The notes below the pieces were generated by a model that was not told where the DNA came from, searched no databases, and saw only the letters and a program-made list of their open reading frames with translations. From Pseudomonas sp. Fl4BN1 (GTDB lineage Bacteria > Pseudomonadota > Gammaproteobacteria > Pseudomonadales > Pseudomonadaceae), in NCBI RefSeq assembly GCF_009908285.1, contig NZ_JAAARM010000020.1, positions 1 through 64,000 of the forward strand: a stretch of DNA of 64,000 bases. Reading direction: 5' to 3'. Each line of letters opens with the position of its first letter. Positions within the stretch are counted from its first letter, which is position 1. A program made the translations under genes and the position numbers. Positions 8,471 through 16,273 of the stretch are shown piece by piece.

Positions 8471-9526
8471 TCAGGCGCGGCGCTTGGCCAGCAGTTCGTG
8501 GGCGGCGAGCAATGGGCGTGGATCGACCCAATCGGCAATGGCGAAATCCCGTTCCAGGAAGCCGTGCCGGTAGAGGAAGTTTTTCTGGATATCGAGAAAC
8601 TCCAGACGCTGGGGCGACAGGTCCGGCGCCAGGGTGGTATGGAAATCGCCGCGGTAGGCCTCATTCACGCCGGCACTGCCGGCACGGGTTTCCTCTTCAA
8701 GAATGGCGTTCAGCGCCGGGCGGTTGTGCGCGGCCCAATCGGCGGCGCGCAGGGTCTGGGCAAGAAAGCGCACCACCAGGTCGAAGTGGTTGTCCAGCAG
8801 GCTCTGGTGCACGGTGATCGGCCGCGGGGTGCCGTTGTTGATGCGGTAGTGCGGCTCGGCGATCAGGTCCAGGTCGATGCCCACCACCAGCCCCAGGCGC
8901 CGGGCGGCATCGGCGGCAGCCGCGCCCTTGACGTAGACCGCGTCCACCTCGCCGCGCACCAGGTAGTCCAGGCCGGACCACAGGCGCTGCAAACCCTCCT
9001 GGGGGTTGGCTGCTCGCTCCTGGTCCTGCAGCGCAACCTCCACCAGTTCGACATCGTCAAACCCCAGGCCCGCCAGGCTCAGGGCGCCCTTGTAGCCGTG
9101 CAGGCTCATGGCCCGGGCAATGCTCCCCGGACGATTCTCGCCCCAGGCCGGCAGGGCCAGGCGCTTGCCCTTGAGGTCCTCGGGGCGACGGATGCCGGAG
9201 TCCGGGCGTACCAGCAGGGTCTGCCATTCCTCGATCCAGGTCAGGCCGATCAACCGGCTCGGCGAACCGGCGGCGCGGGCCGCCAGGGCCGGGACGTTAC
9301 CGCCCTCGCGAAACAGCCCCGGCAGTTGGTGATCGTAGTGGTGATGGCCCAGTTGCCGGGCTTCCTGCAGGGTCGCCACCGGCAGGCCGTCGGCGGCGAA
9401 CTCCTCGCTGAGCCAGCCCAGCTTGTAGGCGATTCCGGACGCGGTGGGCACCGGGCAACGGGTGAACCAGATCTGCTCCAGCTCGGGCTGGGCAGCGGAT
9501 AGGGGCAATGTGGCGGCAAGGGTCAT
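8471..9526 (-). CDS. DszB-like sulfinate desulfinase (binding-protein fold), putative
   Basis: 351-residue protein with the fold of ABC sulfonate/nitrate binding proteins, but without a convincing signal peptide (starts MTLAATLPLSAAQPELEQIW). It shows the signature of DszB, the 2'-hydroxybiphenyl-2-sulfinate desulfinase: FTRCPVPTAS (C24, compare NCPVPNA with Cys27 in DszB), then HHHYDHQLPGLFREGGNVP, where H63 and R73 are 10 apart exactly as His60 and Arg70 of DszB. In DszB the Cys attacks the sulfinate, releasing sulfite. The start is fixed by AGGAG 8-9 bases upstream; the open frame extends another 85 codons with no such site. It heads the minus operon behind a sigma54 promoter. The alternative is a signal-less SsuA-type binding protein, which would not explain the three conserved catalytic residues. 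Confidence 0.68.
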   Translation of the reverse strand: MTLAATLPLSAAQPELEQIWFTRCPVPTASGIAYKLGWLSEEFAADGLPVATLQEARQLGHHHYDHQLPGLFREGGNVPALAARAAGSPSRLIGLTWIEEWQTLLVRPDSGIRRPEDLKGKRLALPAWGENRPGSIARAMSLHGYKGALSLAGLGFDDVELVEVALQDQERAANPQEGLQRLWSGLDYLVRGEVDAVYVKGAAAADAARRLGLVVGIDLDLIAEPHYRINNGTPRPITVHQSLLDNHFDLVVRFLAQTLRAADWAAHNRPALNAILEEETRAGSAGVNEAYRGDFHTTLAPDLSPQRLEFLDIQKNFLYRHGFLERDFAIADWVDPRPLLAAHELLAKRRA

Positions 9527-9564
9527 CAACGAACTCCTGGGCAATGGCTGTTGCCAGGGCCATT

Positions 9565-9580
9565 GCAGCGCCCGTGCCAA
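9565..9580 (-). promoter_or_regulatory. Sigma54 promoter of the desulfinase operon
   Basis: On the minus strand TTGGCACGGGCGCTGC: GG-N10-GC with the strong -24 box TTGGCACG. The -12 GC is 39 bases from the ATG at 9526. It shares the -24 box and the CTGC at -12 with the promoter at 20171-20186. Candidate activator sites lie 60-140 bases upstream (9643-9722). Confidence 0.8.
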
Positions 9581-9642
9581 CTGGACAAGGCCCCGGATTA
9601 CGGGGCCTGCGCCGCTGCTGGCGAAATCGACGCGAGGCCGAC

Positions 9643-9722
9643 TGCTGCCCGGCCAGCAGCATTGCGCGGCGACTGCTGCTGTTGGAGCAACGGGCCGACG
9701 GGCATTGCTGCTGGAGCAGCAA
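9643..9722. promoter_or_regulatory. Candidate activator-binding sites (TGCTG-N6-CAGCA) between divergent sigma54 promoters
   Basis: Two TGCTG-N6-CAGCA sites at 9643-9658 and 9706-9721. The second is extended to a perfect palindrome TTGCTGCTGGAGCAGCAA (9705-9722). Further TGCTG half-sites occur at 9674 and 9677. The cluster lies between the minus promoter (9565-9580) and the plus promoter (9809-9823), so it could serve both. Same motif as at 16115, 19996 and, in inverted form, 25620. Activator identity is inferred only (sigma54 enhancer-binding protein such as SfnR). Confidence 0.65.
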
Positions 9723-9808
9723 TACATGCTTTGGCCGCGCCTGATCACCCGCCCGAAGGCCTTGTTGCACAAGGCCTGCAACGGATTTTTCGCCAGCTGA
9801 AAAGGCCC

Positions 9809-9823
9809 TGGCGCAGAACTTGC
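9809..9823 (+). promoter_or_regulatory. Sigma54 promoter upstream of the SfnB-like gene
   Basis: TGGCGCAGAACTTGC: GG-N10-GC with the canonical TTGC at -12 and one mismatch in TGGCAC. It lies about 87 bases from the perfect palindrome at 9705-9722. The next plus-strand gene starts at 10393, so a transcript from here would carry a leader of about 560 bases made almost wholly of REP array D. Confidence 0.62.
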
Positions 9824-9849
9824 TCAAGCCCCTTTCAACACCTGCTGCA

Positions 9850-10361
9850 AGGGTTGGCTGGCCAGCGAAGGCGCTGCCAGGACTGGTGCAAGGCTCAAGG
9901 GCCCCTTCGCCGGCAAGCCGGCTCCTACGGACCAGGCCGATACACACGCCCCCTGTAGGAGCTGGCTTGCCAGCGAAGGCGTTGCCAGGACTGGTGCAAG
10001 GCTCAAGGGCCCCTTCGCCGGCAAGCCGGCTCCTACGGATCAGGCCGATACACACGCCCCCTGTAGGAGCTGGCTTGCCAGCGAAGGCGTCGCCAGGACT
10101 GGTGCAAGGCTCAAGGGCCTCTTCGCCGGCAAGCCGGCTCCTACGGATCAGGCCGATACACACGCCCCCTGTAGGAGCTGGCTTGCCAGCGAAGGCGTTA
10201 CCAGGACTGGTGCAAGGCTCAAGGGCCTCTTCGCCGGCAAGCCGGCTCCTACAGACCAGGCCGATACACACGCCCCCTGTAGGAGCTGGCTTGCCAGCGA
10301 AGACGTCGCCAGGACTGGCGCAAGGCTCAAGGGCCCCTGCGCCGGCAAGCCGGCTCCTGCG
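9850..10361. repeat. REP/REPIN array D, exact 108-bp tandem period
   Basis: Five REPIN units. Direct halves begin at 9955, 10063, 10171 and 10279 (each exactly 108 bases apart), preceded by a degenerate unit at 9850. Opposite halves are CCGGCAAGCCGGCTCCTACG. Spacers are nearly identical between units (CAGGCCGATACACACGCCCC), showing tandem duplication. It fills the space between the plus sigma54 promoter and the SfnB-like gene. Confidence 0.93.
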
Positions 10362-10392
10362 GTGGATCGATTCCTTTGATAGAGGTAGACAC

Positions 10393-11640
10393 ATGAGTAG
10401 CGTACAAACCCTTAGCATCGCGCCGGTACGCGTCCTGCGCAGCGAGGCCGAAGCCATCGCCGCCGCGCGGGAGATCGCCACGCAAATCGCTGCAATCGCC
10501 GCCGATCCCCAGGCCAACGGCCAGTTGCCCCGGCGCCAGGCCGAGCTGCTGTCCACCAGCGGCCTGACCGCCATCGGCGTGCCCAAGGCCTTCGGTGGCC
10601 TGGGGGCCTCGGTGGCTACCATCGTCGAAACGGTGCGCCTGATCTCCGTGGCCGACGGCGGCGTCGGCCAGTTGCTGCAGATCCACAACGTGATGCTGCG
10701 GGGCATCTTCAACGGCTATCCGGATGCCGTGCGCGACCGCCTGATCGGCGATGTGCTGGCCGGCAAGCGCCTGGGCAACGCCCTGGCGGAAGTCGGCGGC
10801 AAGAACAAGTTCGCCCTCAAGACCCGCATCGAACGTCGCGCCGACGGCAAGCTGATCCTCAATGGCAGCAAGTTCTACTCCACTGGCGCTTACCTGGCCG
10901 AGTGGATTTCCCTGACCGCCGCCAGTGAGGACGGCGGTGCCGGGGTGCTGCTCAACCGCAACACCCCGGGCCTGACCCTGGTGGACGACTGGCACGCCTT
11001 CGGCCAGCAGAACTCGGTCAGCGGCACGGTGATCTTCGACAACATCGAACTGGACGAAGACTTCGTCTCGCCGCGCAAGGGCCCGATGAAGCGTACCGGC
11101 CTGACCTTCCCGCAGATCCTGCATGCGGCCATCGACACCGGGATCGCCGCCGGCGCCCTGGGAGCGGCGGTGGACTACCTCAAGCAGCACGCCCGGCCCT
11201 GGGTGGAAAGCGGCGTCGACCACGCCAGCGAAGAGCCGCACATCATCAAGCAGATCGGTGAATACGCCGTGGCCCTGCGCGCCGCCGAGTCGTTGCTGCG
11301 CGATGCCGCGCGGGTGTTCGACGAACACGAGCAGGACCCGGACAACAAGGAACTGCAGGACCAGTTGATCCTCAGCGTGGCCACCGCCCGGGCCCATTCC
11401 GATAGCGCCGCGCTGAAGATCTCCAGCGACATTTTCTCGCTGCTGGGGGCCAGTTCCTCCTTGAGCAAATGGAACCTCGACCGCTTCTGGCGCAACGCCC
11501 GGGTGCACACCACCCACGACCCGATCCGCTGGCGCCTGCACCACGTGGGCAACTACTACCTCAACGGCGTCGACCCGGGCGAATACACCTCGACCCTCAA
11601 TGCCAAGGAGCAACAGGGCGCGACCCGCCCGGCGCCCTGA
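10393..11640 (+). CDS. sfnB: SfnB-family flavin-dependent sulfur-acquisition oxidoreductase (DszC-like fold)
   Basis: 415-residue acyl-CoA-dehydrogenase-fold flavoprotein of the SfnB family, the group linked to use of dimethyl sulfone and related organosulfur compounds as sulfur source and related in fold to the FMNH2 monooxygenase DszC. Family blocks include GVPKAFGGLGAS, VADGGVGQLLQIHNVML, LILNGSKFYSTGAYLAEW, FGQQNSVSGTVIFDNIEL and, near the end, RFWRNARVHTTHDPIRWRLHHVGNYYLNG. Length is as expected. The ATG is preceded by AGAGG; the open frame continues upstream through REP array D for 190 codons, but that is REP-encoded and has no start signal. It is divergent from the DszB-like operon with shared putative activator sites, which supports a joint role. 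Exact substrate is unknown. Confidence 0.87.
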   Translation: MSSVQTLSIAPVRVLRSEAEAIAAAREIATQIAAIAADPQANGQLPRRQAELLSTSGLTAIGVPKAFGGLGASVATIVETVRLISVADGGVGQLLQIHNVMLRGIFNGYPDAVRDRLIGDVLAGKRLGNALAEVGGKNKFALKTRIERRADGKLILNGSKFYSTGAYLAEWISLTAASEDGGAGVLLNRNTPGLTLVDDWHAFGQQNSVSGTVIFDNIELDEDFVSPRKGPMKRTGLTFPQILHAAIDTGIAAGALGAAVDYLKQHARPWVESGVDHASEEPHIIKQIGEYAVALRAAESLLRDAARVFDEHEQDPDNKELQDQLILSVATARAHSDSAALKISSDIFSLLGASSSLSKWNLDRFWRNARVHTTHDPIRWRLHHVGNYYLNGVDPGEYTSTLNAKEQQGATRPAP

Positions 11641-11659
11641 CGGCCAACCACCGCCGCCT

Positions 11660-12173
11660 GTAGGAGCTGGCTTGCCAGCGAAGGCGCCCGCAAGACAGGC
11701 ACAAGGCTTGGGGGCTTCTTCGCCGGCAAGCCGGCTCCTACAAAGAAGCACCGTATCACCCCGCACCGTAGGAGCTGGCTTGCCAGCGAAGGCGTTCGCA
11801 AGACCGGCACAAGGCTTGGGAGCCTCTTCGCCGGCAAGCCGGCTCCTACGAAGAAGCACCGTGTCACCCCGCACCGTAGGAGCTGGCTTGCCAGCAAAGG
11901 CGTTCGCAAGACTGGCACAAGGCTTGGGGGCCTCTTCGCCGGCAAGCCGGCTCCTACGAAGAAACACCGTATCACCCCGCACCGTAGGAGCTGGCTTGCC
12001 AGCAAAGGCGTTCGCAAGACTGGCACAAGGCTTGGGGGCCTCTTCGCCGGCAAGCCGGCTCCTACGAAGAAACACCGTGTCACCCCGCACCGTAGGAGCT
12101 GGCTTGCCAGCGAAGGCGTCCTCGAACCCGGCACAAGGTTCAAGGGCCCATTCGCCGGCAAGCCGGCTCCTAC
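11660..12173. repeat. REP/REPIN array E, exact 108-bp tandem period
   Basis: Five REPIN units with direct halves at 11660, 11768, 11876, 11984 and 12092, exactly 108 bases apart. Their shared spacer (GAAACACCGT then CACCCCGCACC) differs from that of array D. It fills the 568-base gap between the SfnB-like gene and the ABC exporter. Confidence 0.93.
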
Positions 12174-12208
12174 GACCAATGGCCAATATTTCCCTGAATG
12201 AGCCCTGC

Positions 12209-13990
12209 ATGATCGAAAAACACCCTCTCTTGCGCGCGCTGGCGATCTACCGGGAAGTGCCCTGGCGCTTCGCCCTGGTGGCGCTGCTCTATGTCGCCGT
12301 CAACCTCGGGCTGGTCTGGCAGCAGTGGCTGATCGGTCATGCGGTCAACGCTGTCAGCAGTGGGCAGGCGGTAAGACGCCTGGCCGACGGCAGCCTGGAT
12401 GCCAGCCTGGGCTGGTACTGGCTGTGGCTGCTGCTGGCGGTGGCCCTGGGCCGGGGCGTGTTGCAGTACGCCGCCACCGTGCTGTCCCTGGTGCTCAGCC
12501 AGGAGCTGCTGACCCGCCTGCGCGAGCGCATCCTGCAGCAGGTCCAGGGCCTGCACCTGGGCTACCACTGGCAGCACGGCATGGGCGAGATGATCACCCG
12601 CACCACCCGCGATGCAGACAAGGTCCGCGACGCCCTCATCAGCTTCTGGCGCCAGGTGGTGGAAACGCCCCTGGTGGTGCTGGCCACGGTGGGCCTGCTG
12701 GCCTGGTACAGCCCCTGGCTGGCAGTGGTGCCGCTGCTGCTCACCGCCTGCGGCTTGTGGATCTTCGTGCGCCAGACCGAGCACCTGGTCAGCCTCGATC
12801 GCGCAGTGGGCGCCGCCTACGACCGGGTCAACCAGGACCTCAGCGAAGGCATCGGTGGGGTGCGGGTGATCAAGTCCTTCGCCCTGGAACACGGCCGCAT
12901 CCAGGGTTTTGCCGCCCAGGTCGGGCTGTTCGCCGAGCACGCACGCCGGGCCCTGGCCTACTCCAGTTCGCGAATCCCCCTGCCCCAGGCCGTGGTCGCC
13001 CTCAGCCATGTTTGGGTCCTGGTCTACGGCGCTCATCGGGTGGCGGCCGGGCAACTGGGGATCGGCGAGCTGGTCAGCGCCCTGCTGATCGTCACCACCC
13101 TGGTGTTTCGCATCGAAGGCATCGGCCGGGTGATGCAGACGTTTGCCGACGCCCGCTCCAGCGCCGAGCGCATCTGGCAGTTGCTGGACGAGCCGCTGCA
13201 CATTCGCAGTGGCAACGCCCGGCTGCCCCAGGCGCCCCTGGGGTTACGCCTGGAGGGGGTCAGCGTCAGCGCCCCCGGCGGGGGCCGGAAGATTCTCGAT
13301 GACTGCTCCCTGAGCCTTGAACCCGGCGAGGTGGTGGCCCTGGTGGGCGCCACCGGCACCGGCAAGAGCCTGCTGGCCAGCCTCCTGCCGCGCCTCACCG
13401 AGGCCGGTGCCGGCCGGGTGCTGCTGGGCTCCGAGCACAGCGGCTGGCAGGACGTGCGCGAGCTGGATCTGCAACAGCTACGGCGCCGGGTGCATGTGGT
13501 GCCCCAGGAAAGTTTCCTGTTTTCCGACACTCTGGCGGCCAACCTGCGCCTCACGGCCCCCGAGGCCAGCCACCGGCAACTGCGCCAGGGCCTGGCCCTG
13601 GCCGCCGCGGAAGATGTACTGGAACGCTTGCCCCAAGGCCTGGACAGCCGCCTCGGCGACCGCGGGGTCACTCTTTCCGGTGGCCAGCGCCAGCGCCTGA
13701 GCCTGGCCCGGGCACTGCTGGGAGAACCGGACATTCTCTGCCTCGACGACGCCACCAGTGCCCTGGACGCCATCAGCGAACGCCAGGTGCTGGACAACAT
13801 CCGCCAATTGCGTCGAGACCAGGGCCGGGCCACCACCCTGCTGGTGATCTCCAGCAAGCTCTCGACCATTCTCCTGGCGGACCGGGTGTTGCTGCTGCAG
13901 GACGGGCGCATCAGTGCCAACGGCGCTCACGCCGACCTTGTGGAAACCAACGCGCACTACCGCGACCTGCTGGGAATCGATCATGGCTAA
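12209..13990 (+). CDS. ABC exporter subunit 1 (fused membrane domain and ATPase, MdlA-like)
   Basis: 593-residue half-transporter. A six-helix membrane domain (about residues 15-310) is followed by an ATPase with Walker A GATGTGKS, signature LSGGQRQRLSLA and Walker B ILCLDDATSALD. Walker B has Asp where catalytic Glu is expected (LDDA), so this subunit's ATP site is probably degenerate. The H-loop position reads ISSKLST instead of AHRLST, another sign of a degenerate site. Start chosen at MIEKHPLL; a Met 10 codons earlier (12179) abuts REP array E and has no ribosome site. The stop overlaps the next gene by 8 bases. It makes a heterodimeric exporter with the next product. Cargo unknown. Confidence 0.88.
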   Translation: MIEKHPLLRALAIYREVPWRFALVALLYVAVNLGLVWQQWLIGHAVNAVSSGQAVRRLADGSLDASLGWYWLWLLLAVALGRGVLQYAATVLSLVLSQELLTRLRERILQQVQGLHLGYHWQHGMGEMITRTTRDADKVRDALISFWRQVVETPLVVLATVGLLAWYSPWLAVVPLLLTACGLWIFVRQTEHLVSLDRAVGAAYDRVNQDLSEGIGGVRVIKSFALEHGRIQGFAAQVGLFAEHARRALAYSSSRIPLPQAVVALSHVWVLVYGAHRVAAGQLGIGELVSALLIVTTLVFRIEGIGRVMQTFADARSSAERIWQLLDEPLHIRSGNARLPQAPLGLRLEGVSVSAPGGGRKILDDCSLSLEPGEVVALVGATGTGKSLLASLLPRLTEAGAGRVLLGSEHSGWQDVRELDLQQLRRRVHVVPQESFLFSDTLAANLRLTAPEASHRQLRQGLALAAAEDVLERLPQGLDSRLGDRGVTLSGGQRQRLSLARALLGEPDILCLDDATSALDAISERQVLDNIRQLRRDQGRATTLLVISSKLSTILLADRVLLLQDGRISANGAHADLVETNAHYRDLLGIDHG

Positions 13991-15821
13991 TCCAATCGCC
14001 GGCAAGGCCCTGAGCGATATCGAAATCGAGGAAATGCTCGCCCGCCAGGCCCTGGACCGCAGCATGCTGTCCCGCCTGTTGCCTCTGCTGCGGCCGATCC
14101 GCGGCGCGATCCTGACGGTGATCGGCATCGAGCTGCTGCTGGTGTTCACCGTCTTCCTGCGGCCCTGGTTCGTGCGCGAACTGCTGGACCACGGGCTGGT
14201 CCCGGACCAGGGCCACTGGCTGCTGGATGAATCCCTGGTGCTGTGGCTGGGCCTGGGGCTGGCGGCCAGCTGGCTGGGGCGCTTCGTCCTGGCCGGGCTG
14301 TCGCAGTTGGTCGCCGGCAGTGCGGCGATCCGGGTGCTCAACGACCTGCGGGTCAAGGTCTTTGCCCATATCCAGGCCCTGAGCGTCAGCTACTTCGACC
14401 AGACCCGCGCCGGGCGCATCATTTCCCGCGCCGACCGCGACGTCGACAGCCTGGAGCCGCTGCTGATCCAGGGCCCGCCGGAGCTGCTGGGGGCCCTGCT
14501 GCGCTGTGGCCTGGCGGCGCTGATGCTGTGGCGCATCGACCCGCGGTTCTTCCTCAGCCTGGCGGCCACGGTGCCGCTGCTGGTGCTGGCGACCTGGGGT
14601 TTCAAGCGCATCTCCCAGCGCAACTGGGCCAGGGTCGCGGAGAACCGCAGCCGCTTCACCGCGCACCTGGTGGAAAGCGTCAGCGGCGCGCGCATGCTCC
14701 AGCAATGCGGGCAGCAGGAACCCAACCTGCAGCGCTATCGCGGCCTGCTGGATGACTTCAACCAGGCGCTGATTCGCGGCAGCCTGCGCTCCAGCTGGTT
14801 CGCCCCGTTCACCGCCCTGCTCAGTGCCGCCGGCATGGCCGTGCTGTTGCTGGTGGGCGGCTATGGGCTGGCCGGCAACCAGATCAGCGTTGGCCAGATG
14901 GCGGAAAGCCTGTTCTACGTGTTTCTGTTTCTTGGCCCGTTGCAGGAGCTCTCCGACCTGTTCGAACGCTACGCCACCGGTTCGGCCTCGGCGCAGCGGA
15001 TCTTCCTGTTGCTGGACACCCGGCCCCAGGTCCTCGATCCAGCCCACCCACGGCGCGTGCCACGGGCCCGCGGCGAGGTCGGCTTCGAGCAGGTACGGTT
15101 CGCCTACGACCCCAAGAGCAACAATGCGGTGATCCAGGACCTGGACTTGCAGATCAAGGCCGGCGAAGTGCTGGCGATTGTCGGCCCCTCGGGCCATGGC
15201 AAAAGCACCCTGGTGCAGTTGCTGACCCGTTTCTACGACGTTCAGGGCGGCGCCGTGACGCTCGACGGCGTGGACATCCGCCACCTGGCCCAGCACGACC
15301 TGCGTCGGGCCGTGGGCGTGGTGCTGCAAGACAACGTGCTGTTCAGCGGCAGCATCCTCGACAACCTGCGCCTGGCGGCCCCCGGCGCCGATGATGGGAC
15401 GCTGATTGCCGCGGCCCGGGAACTGGGAGCGGACGAAGTGCTGGAACGCCTGCCCCACCAGTACCACAGCGAGGTCGGCCCCCTGGGTGGACACCTGAGC
15501 CACGGCCAGCGGCAACTGGTGTGCCTGGTACGGGCCTACCTGGCCAACCCGGCGGTGCTGGTGCTGGACGAAGCCACCTCGGCGGTGGACATCCACACCG
15601 AGCGGCGCATCCAGCGCGCCCTGCGCCGGCTGTGCCAGGGGCGCACCGCGATCATCATCGCCCACCGCCTGGCGACCATCCGCGACGCCGACCGGATCGC
15701 CGTGATCCGTCATGGCCGGCTGGTGGAACAGGGCACGCACCCGCAACTGATGCAACGCGACGGCGCCTATGCAGCGCTGTACCAGGCCTACCTGCGCAGC
15801 GCCGAGACCGCCCCGGCCTGA
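13983..15821 (+). CDS. ABC exporter subunit 2 (fused membrane domain and ATPase, MdlB-like)
   Basis: 612-residue partner half-transporter. The membrane domain (about residues 35-330, first helix AILTVIGIELLLVFTVFL) is followed by an ATPase with Walker A GPSGHGKS, signature LSHGQRQLV, Walker B AVLVLDEATSA and the switch His in IIIAHRLATI. This subunit keeps the catalytic Glu, whereas subunit 1 has Asp there and no switch His. Together they look like the asymmetric type of heterodimeric exporter. The signature has His in place of the second Gly (LSHGQ). Translation is coupled to subunit 1 (overlap 13983-13990). Position between two sulfur units suggests export of a by-product or toxic intermediate, but nothing in the sequence proves this. 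Confidence 0.88.
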   Translation: MANPIAGKALSDIEIEEMLARQALDRSMLSRLLPLLRPIRGAILTVIGIELLLVFTVFLRPWFVRELLDHGLVPDQGHWLLDESLVLWLGLGLAASWLGRFVLAGLSQLVAGSAAIRVLNDLRVKVFAHIQALSVSYFDQTRAGRIISRADRDVDSLEPLLIQGPPELLGALLRCGLAALMLWRIDPRFFLSLAATVPLLVLATWGFKRISQRNWARVAENRSRFTAHLVESVSGARMLQQCGQQEPNLQRYRGLLDDFNQALIRGSLRSSWFAPFTALLSAAGMAVLLLVGGYGLAGNQISVGQMAESLFYVFLFLGPLQELSDLFERYATGSASAQRIFLLLDTRPQVLDPAHPRRVPRARGEVGFEQVRFAYDPKSNNAVIQDLDLQIKAGEVLAIVGPSGHGKSTLVQLLTRFYDVQGGAVTLDGVDIRHLAQHDLRRAVGVVLQDNVLFSGSILDNLRLAAPGADDGTLIAAARELGADEVLERLPHQYHSEVGPLGGHLSHGQRQLVCLVRAYLANPAVLVLDEATSAVDIHTERRIQRALRRLCQGRTAIIIAHRLATIRDADRIAVIRHGRLVEQGTHPQLMQRDGAYAALYQAYLRSAETAPA

Positions 15822-15860
15822 CCACCCGCCCATAAGGGCAGCGCCGATATCGCGCCAACC

Positions 15861-16050
15861 GTAGGAGCTGGCTTGCCAGCGAAGGCATCTTCAAGCGCGG
15901 CGCATGTCTTACGGGCCTGTTCGCCGGCAAGCCGGCTCCTACACGGGCAGCGCCGATATTGCGCCAACCGTAGGAGCTGGCTTGCCAGCGAAGGCGTCTT
16001 CAAGCGCGGCGCATGTCTTAGGGCCTCTTCGCCGGCAAGCCGGCTCCTAC
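15861..16050. repeat. REP/REPIN array F, 109-bp period
   Basis: Two REPIN units, direct halves at 15861 and 15970, with the shared spacer GGGCAGCGCCGATAT. It follows the exporter operon and precedes the activator sites and sigma54 promoter of the next unit, so it may terminate exporter transcription. Confidence 0.92.
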
Positions 16051-16093
16051 ACGGGCAGCGTTGATATGGGGGGCGGCAAATCTGTTGCGCGCC

Positions 16094-16130
16094 CAGCAAC
16101 CGCTGCTGACGGGGTGCTGCTACAGCAGCA
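16094..16130. promoter_or_regulatory. Candidate activator-binding sites of the second monooxygenase unit
   Basis: CAGCA-N5-TGCTG at 16094-16108, six bases, then the palindrome TGCTGCTACAGCAGCA at 16115-16130. The same two modules, in swapped order and with the same six-base gap, occur at 19996-20032. Located 65-100 bases upstream of the sigma54 promoter at 16195, a normal enhancer distance. Confidence 0.68.
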
Positions 16131-16194
16131 TTCGCTGTCGCCAGCGCATCCTGAATAGCCGCTCAAGGCCCATGCCTGCAGGCTGTGCCAGCCA

Positions 16195-16209
16195 TGGCAT
16201 GGCCGTTGC
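16195..16209 (+). promoter_or_regulatory. Sigma54 promoter of the monooxygenase/desulfinase unit
   Basis: TGGCATGGCCGTTGC: GG-N10-GC with canonical TTGC at -12 and one mismatch at -24. It lies 65 bases upstream of the ATG at 16274. Confidence 0.75.
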
Positions 16210-16273
16210 AATCGCCTCCGTCAGGCGTCTTCGCACCCGCGCGGCGCAACGCGTTACTGAATCAGGAGCACCC

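Noticed and set aside
9850..12173. Regular repeat arrays that might be read as CRISPR
   Set aside because: Repeats are inverted REP pairs with nearly identical spacers and periods of 108 bases. CRISPR needs direct repeats with unique spacers, and there are no cas genes.
10327..12210. 627-codon minus-strand open frame
   Set aside because: Runs opposite the SfnB-like gene and through two REP arrays; typical GC-rich antisense shadow with REP-derived residues (AFAGKPAPT).
13911..15833. 640-codon minus-strand open frame
   Set aside because: Exact antisense of exporter subunit 2, which has full ABC motifs; low-complexity His/Gln/Gly-rich composition.
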